This document shows positions 61,528 through 64,000 of a stretch of 64,000 bases of DNA, piece by piece. The notes under the pieces were generated by a model that did no database searches, was not told where the DNA came from, and saw only the letters and a program-made list of their open reading frames with translations. The first letter of the stretch is position 1; each line of letters opens with the position of its first letter. This DNA is from Cryobacterium sp. Y11 (GTDB lineage Bacteria > Actinomycetota > Actinomycetes > Actinomycetales > Microbacteriaceae), in assembly GCF_002929535.1 (NCBI RefSeq), contig NZ_PJJO01000048.1:16788-80787 (forward strand), written 5' to 3'. The translations under genes were made by a program, and so were the position numbers.

Positions 61528-61799
61528 GTGCGCCTGGGTCGTTCGCTGTTGAATATGACCCGAAAGCGCTCAAGGAGTTGGCCAAGTTCGACAAGCCGGT
61601 GGTGCGCCGTGTCATCAAGGCCATCAACGCGTTGGGCGCCGACCCGCGTCCAAGCGGTGTTCGCCCTCTTGTTGGGTATCCAAATCTGTGGCGAATCCGC
61701 GTCGGCGAGTATCGCGTTGTTTACACGATCAAAGACGCTGAACTCGTGGTTCTCGCTTTACGGGTAGCCCACCGCAGCAGCGTCTATCGCGGCCTCTGA
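61524..61799 (+). CDS. Type II toxin, RelE/ParE family
   Basis: 91 residues from GTG 61524. 'FAVEYDPKALKELAKFDKPV', 'RPSGVRPLVGYPNLWRIRVGEYRV' and 'VYTIKDAELVVLALRVAHR' are the RelE fold with the typical 'W-R-I-R-V-G-x-Y-R-V-x-Y' core. It probably cleaves mRNA at the ribosome. TA pair complete. Confidence 0.9.
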   Translation: MSAPGSFAVEYDPKALKELAKFDKPVVRRVIKAINALGADPRPSGVRPLVGYPNLWRIRVGEYRVVYTIKDAELVVLALRVAHRSSVYRGL

Positions 61800-61826
61800 T
61801 GTTGGTGGAGTGCGGACCTCGCACCT

Positions 61827-61852
61827 GTCCGTAGGAGGTGGTCTTGCGGGAC
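61827..61852 (+). repeat. Cassette-boundary site 26
   Basis: GTCCGTAGGAGGTGG then TCTTGCGGGAC, 26 bp, 27 bases after the toxin stop. Confidence 0.65.
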
Positions 61853-62027
61853 AGCAGCGACAGGAGGTGCGGCGGCAGTGTGAGCGTGAGTGTGAATCGC
61901 ATTGATAGGTAGCCGTCCTGGCCGGCGCGACCTGGCCGAATTTGCTGGATTGGTACGTTCGCCCGGCGGTAATGAAGCACCGCGCTTGAGAACGTCTGAG
62001 TCTCAACAAACACAAGGGTCTTCGCAG

Positions 62028-62633
62028 CTAATCGCCCGAACTAACGGGCAGGATATCGCGCGCGTGCACGATCGACACGGTGTCCAGGCGTACGTCGTTC
62101 ACCAGGTGCCGGTAGACGTCGACATCCGCAGCAATGATCACCGAATCGGGATACAAGAATGTGCCCCACGCAAACCGGCCCTCGTCATCATTGGCAAACT
62201 CAGGTACGCGATCTTCTCGACTAGATTGAACGAACTTGCTGACTGGGAGGTCGTAGGGAACGAAATCTTCGTTGAGTCGCCGCGTCAACCCGCCTGAGCT
62301 GTTATAGGGCGCATATCCCGCCCAGCGCAGGCAATGAAGCACGGTGGTCGGACCAAGCTGATGCAGTGCTTCGTTGACTGCCTGCGCCGTTACCGCGTCG
62401 ATGTAGCCTCGAGACGGTTCTGGCGGGCTGGCAGACGCTCCCCGCTCATCCGCATACCGATCCCAGACCTCAAACCAACTGATGGAGCCGGTCAATTCGC
62501 TTTCATTGACGAGAAATGACGACCACCGCTGGGCACGCCCAGTTGCGTCAAAGAAGGGGAGGAACAGGCGCAACATGGGCAGCGCACGGTATTGCGGCGG
62601 CACGAGATCACGCGCCAGCATCGTTTCACTCAT
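62028..62633 (-). CDS. Hypothetical protein
   Basis: 201 residues, soluble: 'MSETMLARDLVPPQYRALPML', 'TGSISWFEVWDRYADERGA', 'TTVLHCLRWAGYAPYNSSGG', 'YPDSVIIAADVDVYRHLVND'. No family recognised; it has the regular look of an immunity-type or sensor protein. Its end contains a small hairpin (GCCCGAACTAACGGGC), similar to a site half. Confidence 0.65.
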   Translation of the reverse strand: MSETMLARDLVPPQYRALPMLRLFLPFFDATGRAQRWSSFLVNESELTGSISWFEVWDRYADERGASASPPEPSRGYIDAVTAQAVNEALHQLGPTTVLHCLRWAGYAPYNSSGGLTRRLNEDFVPYDLPVSKFVQSSREDRVPEFANDDEGRFAWGTFLYPDSVIIAADVDVYRHLVNDVRLDTVSIVHARDILPVSSGD

Positions 62634-62722
62634 TGAAGTCCCCCTCGCTCAGTAGCCGTGCCACTGACGCTATCGCTCCGAGACCGGTCGCCAATCTTTG
62701 AATGCTGCGAGGCCTCCGTCAA

Positions 62723-62820
62723 TTCCCGTAAGGGGTTCCCGTGTGACACAACGTCGGCGGACTCGGTCGCGGGGTGGTTTGGCCCCAGATCTGTCGCGCT
62801 CGACGTCCGGCTTGCGGGAC
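62723..62820 (+). repeat. Cassette-boundary site 27 (98-bp composite)
   Basis: Left 28-mer TTCCCGTAAGGGGTTCCC...GTGACACA; right 28-mer GTCGCGCTCGACGTCC...CTTGCGGGAC. Same total length and same inner boxes as site 23. Confidence 0.85.
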
Positions 62821-62851
62821 TGTTTGCAAGGGCTATGCAACACTTGTCACC

Positions 62852-63277
62852 ATGAGACGCTGGATTCGAAACCTTGCCGTTGGTCTGCCCTTGCGCGGCG
62901 AGCACGTTCTCGCTTCGCTTGGGGGTGACCGGTTGACGGGCGTCGAGTTCTGCCGCGCGATTGGCGGTGGAATCGATTTCGGTGAAACCTCTGACCAGGC
63001 TTTGCGCCGGGAGTTCCGGGAGGAGCTGGGCTTCGACGTGGAACCAACTCTTTTGCTCGGCGTCGTGGAGAACTTATTCGAGTTTGAGGGAATCCCCGGG
63101 CATGAGATTGTGCACGTCTATGCGGTTGAGTCACCTGATTTCGATGCGCTCAACCTCGATGCTGATCTCACGATTCTCGATGAAGGGAGTGCTGTTCGTT
63201 GGTATACCCGATCTCAGTTCAAAGCACGAAAGCCACCGTTATACCCCGAGGGAATCTTGGACCTACTGCCTGCCTGA
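62852..63277 (+). CDS. NUDIX hydrolase
   Basis: 141 residues from ATG 62852 (the open frame begins inside the repeat site). The Nudix box 'GGGIDFGETSDQALRREFREELGF' (given as GGGIDFGETSDQ then ALRREFREELGF) has the catalytic R-E-x-x-E-E. It hydrolyses a nucleoside diphosphate-linked compound; specificity unknown. A single-gene cassette between sites 27 and 28. Confidence 0.9.
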   Translation: MRRWIRNLAVGLPLRGEHVLASLGGDRLTGVEFCRAIGGGIDFGETSDQALRREFREELGFDVEPTLLLGVVENLFEFEGIPGHEIVHVYAVESPDFDALNLDADLTILDEGSAVRWYTRSQFKARKPPLYPEGILDLLPA

Positions 63278-63312
63278 CGTTCCGCTGCGACGAGACCTGC
63301 GGGTCGGAAATG

Positions 63313-63340
63313 TGGCTCTAAGCGTTCGGCTTACTGGTCA
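63313..63340 (+). repeat. Cassette-boundary site 28
   Basis: CTCTAAGCGTTCGG then CTTACTGGTC; it contains the stop codon (TTA at 63331) of the next minus-strand gene. Confidence 0.6.
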
Positions 63341-63591
63341 ATGCGATGCGTCTGATCCTTCGCCGTCTTTTTTGTCTTGGCAGTCAAAGCGATGACCGCG
63401 CTTGCAGCTGAGAGGACGGCTAGCAGCAGAGCGAGAACCAGACTAAAAACATGCCCTCCGTTGGTTCCCGTGTCTCCGCTCGCGATCGCAATTATCTGGA
63501 TCGTTGCGTTTGCAAGCCAGAGCACGACCATTGCGAGGCTGAGCCCGACCTGGTGCCTGCCGATCCACAAAAGCATCCGTCTGCCAGTCAT
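63331..63591 (-). CDS. Small membrane protein, 2 TM
   Basis: 86 residues: 'RHQVGLSLAMVVLWLANATIQIIA' (read GLSLAMVVLWLANATIQII), outside loop 'SGDTGTNGG', then 'FSLVLALLLAVLSAASAVIAL' and a basic end. Stop codon inside the repeat site, as for the GNAT and SGNH genes. Confidence 0.6.
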   Translation of the reverse strand: MTGRRMLLWIGRHQVGLSLAMVVLWLANATIQIIAIASGDTGTNGGHVFSLVLALLLAVLSAASAVIALTAKTKKTAKDQTHRIDQ

Positions 63592-63628
63592 GGTGTCAAT
63601 ATATCCGTGTGATCTTCCAATTCCTACG

Positions 63629-63656
63629 AGTCCGATAGGGGTTCGGCGAATTCAAC
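63629..63656 (+). repeat. Cassette-boundary site 29 (next to IS30)
   Basis: AGTCCGATAGGGGTTCGG, touching the end of the IS30 copy. The last visible member of the family. Confidence 0.5.
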
Positions 63657-64000
63657 CGGTCGTCGCAACGATGGGTTTTTCTGGCTCTGGCAATAGTCGT
63701 TGCATGGCTTGAGTGGGTGTGATGCCGCCGAGTGTTTTGCGGGGTCGATTGTTGAGTTCGGTAGCGACTTCGAGCAGCCGCTCTGGCGAATGAACGGATA
63801 AGTCGGTGCCTGTGGGAAATATTGGCGCAGCAGCCCGTTGGTGTTCTCGTTGGTGCCTCGTTGCCACGGCGAATGCGGATCACAGAAGTAGATATCCATC
63901 TTTGTGGCCAGCGTAATCTTCCGGTGCTGGGCCAGCTCGGTGCCCTGATCCCACGTCAAAGTCTTAGCCAAGTGTTTTGGCAGTGTCTTGATGGCTGCCA
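63652..64000 (-). mobile_element. IS30-family transposase, frameshifted and cut by the window edge
   Basis: The minus-strand upstream part reads '[21 protein letters not shown]', '[20 protein letters not shown]' and 'LLRQYFP'; the rest continues one frame over as '[21 protein letters not shown]', '[21 protein letters not shown]' and '[11 protein letters not shown]' to the stop at 63652. One base is missing near 63815. The catalytic E of 'NENTNG' is present. The N-terminus lies beyond 64000. Confidence 0.85.

Noticed and set aside
32562..63656. Spaced near-palindromic repeats as a CRISPR array
   Set aside because: Spacing is irregular (hundreds to thousands of bases), genes lie between the copies, and there are no cas genes.
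32562..63656. A classical class 1/chromosomal integron
   Set aside because: No integrase gene in the window, no GTTRRRY/RYYYAAC core in the sites, and genes in both orientations. I keep 'integron-like' as a hypothesis only.
32562..63656. Prophage or integrative conjugative element
   Set aside because: No phage structural, terminase, relaxase or conjugation genes are recognisable.

Overview
The window comes from a high-GC actinobacterium, most likely Microbacteriaceae (Cryobacterium/Leifsonia-like). I infer this from GTG starts, overlapping ATGA operon junctions, a DUF222/HNH endonuclease gene, the adjacent ssb / lipoprotein / ettA block, and a PucR-controlled GABA/putrescine cluster. No rRNA, CRISPR array, prophage or replication origin is visible.

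Left part, 1-32.3 kb, ordinary chromosome: a dipeptide/oligopeptide ABC importer cut by the left edge (binding protein, two permeases, a fused double ATPase); tRNA-Arg(TCT); nadE; two conserved small proteins; msrA; ssb, a lipoprotein and ettA; two thioesterases; a PucR regulator divergent from a catabolic cluster (gabT, a deleted succinate-semialdehyde dehydrogenase, an FAD amine oxidase, a universal stress protein, an APC permease); azoreductase; secreted lipoproteins; an HNH endonuclease; an internally deleted epimerase; a PadR-regulated FtsX/MacB-type exporter with a PadR-like palindrome upstream; and an IMPACT/YigZ protein.

Right part, 32.5-63.7 kb, is different in kind. It is a patchwork of mostly single, unrelated, often small genes in both orientations: GNAT acetyltransferases, lipoproteins, 2-TM proteins, a NUDIX hydrolase, two toxin-antitoxin pairs, TetR and LysR regulators, a DMT transporter, an SGNH hydrolase, an arginase-like protein, a DJ-1/PfpI protein, a Clp_N protein, and an ABC exporter. 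It also holds dead IS3, IS21 and IS30 pieces. Almost every gene boundary carries one member of a family of about 28-bp imperfect palindromes. The best-conserved left form reads GTCCCGTAGRGGGTTCC and the best-conserved right form reads GTCCGGCTTGCGGGAC. Every asymmetric copy I found is in the same orientation.

In several places a left form and an inverted right form pair into a composite element, three of them exactly 98 bp and two of 96 and 86 bp. This is the two-simple-site layout of integron attC sites, but the canonical GTTRRRY/RYYYAAC cores are not evident. Two duplicated units begin and/or end at these sites (37.6-38.6 kb = 56.4-57.4 kb; 36.7-37.0 kb = 41.6-41.9 kb), and several minus-strand genes have their stop codon inside a site. 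I read the region as an array of mobile gene cassettes, either an integron-like CALIN with divergent attC sites or an undescribed tyrosine-recombinase cassette system. No integrase is encoded in the window.

Coordinates of short sites were counted by eye and may be off by one or two bases.
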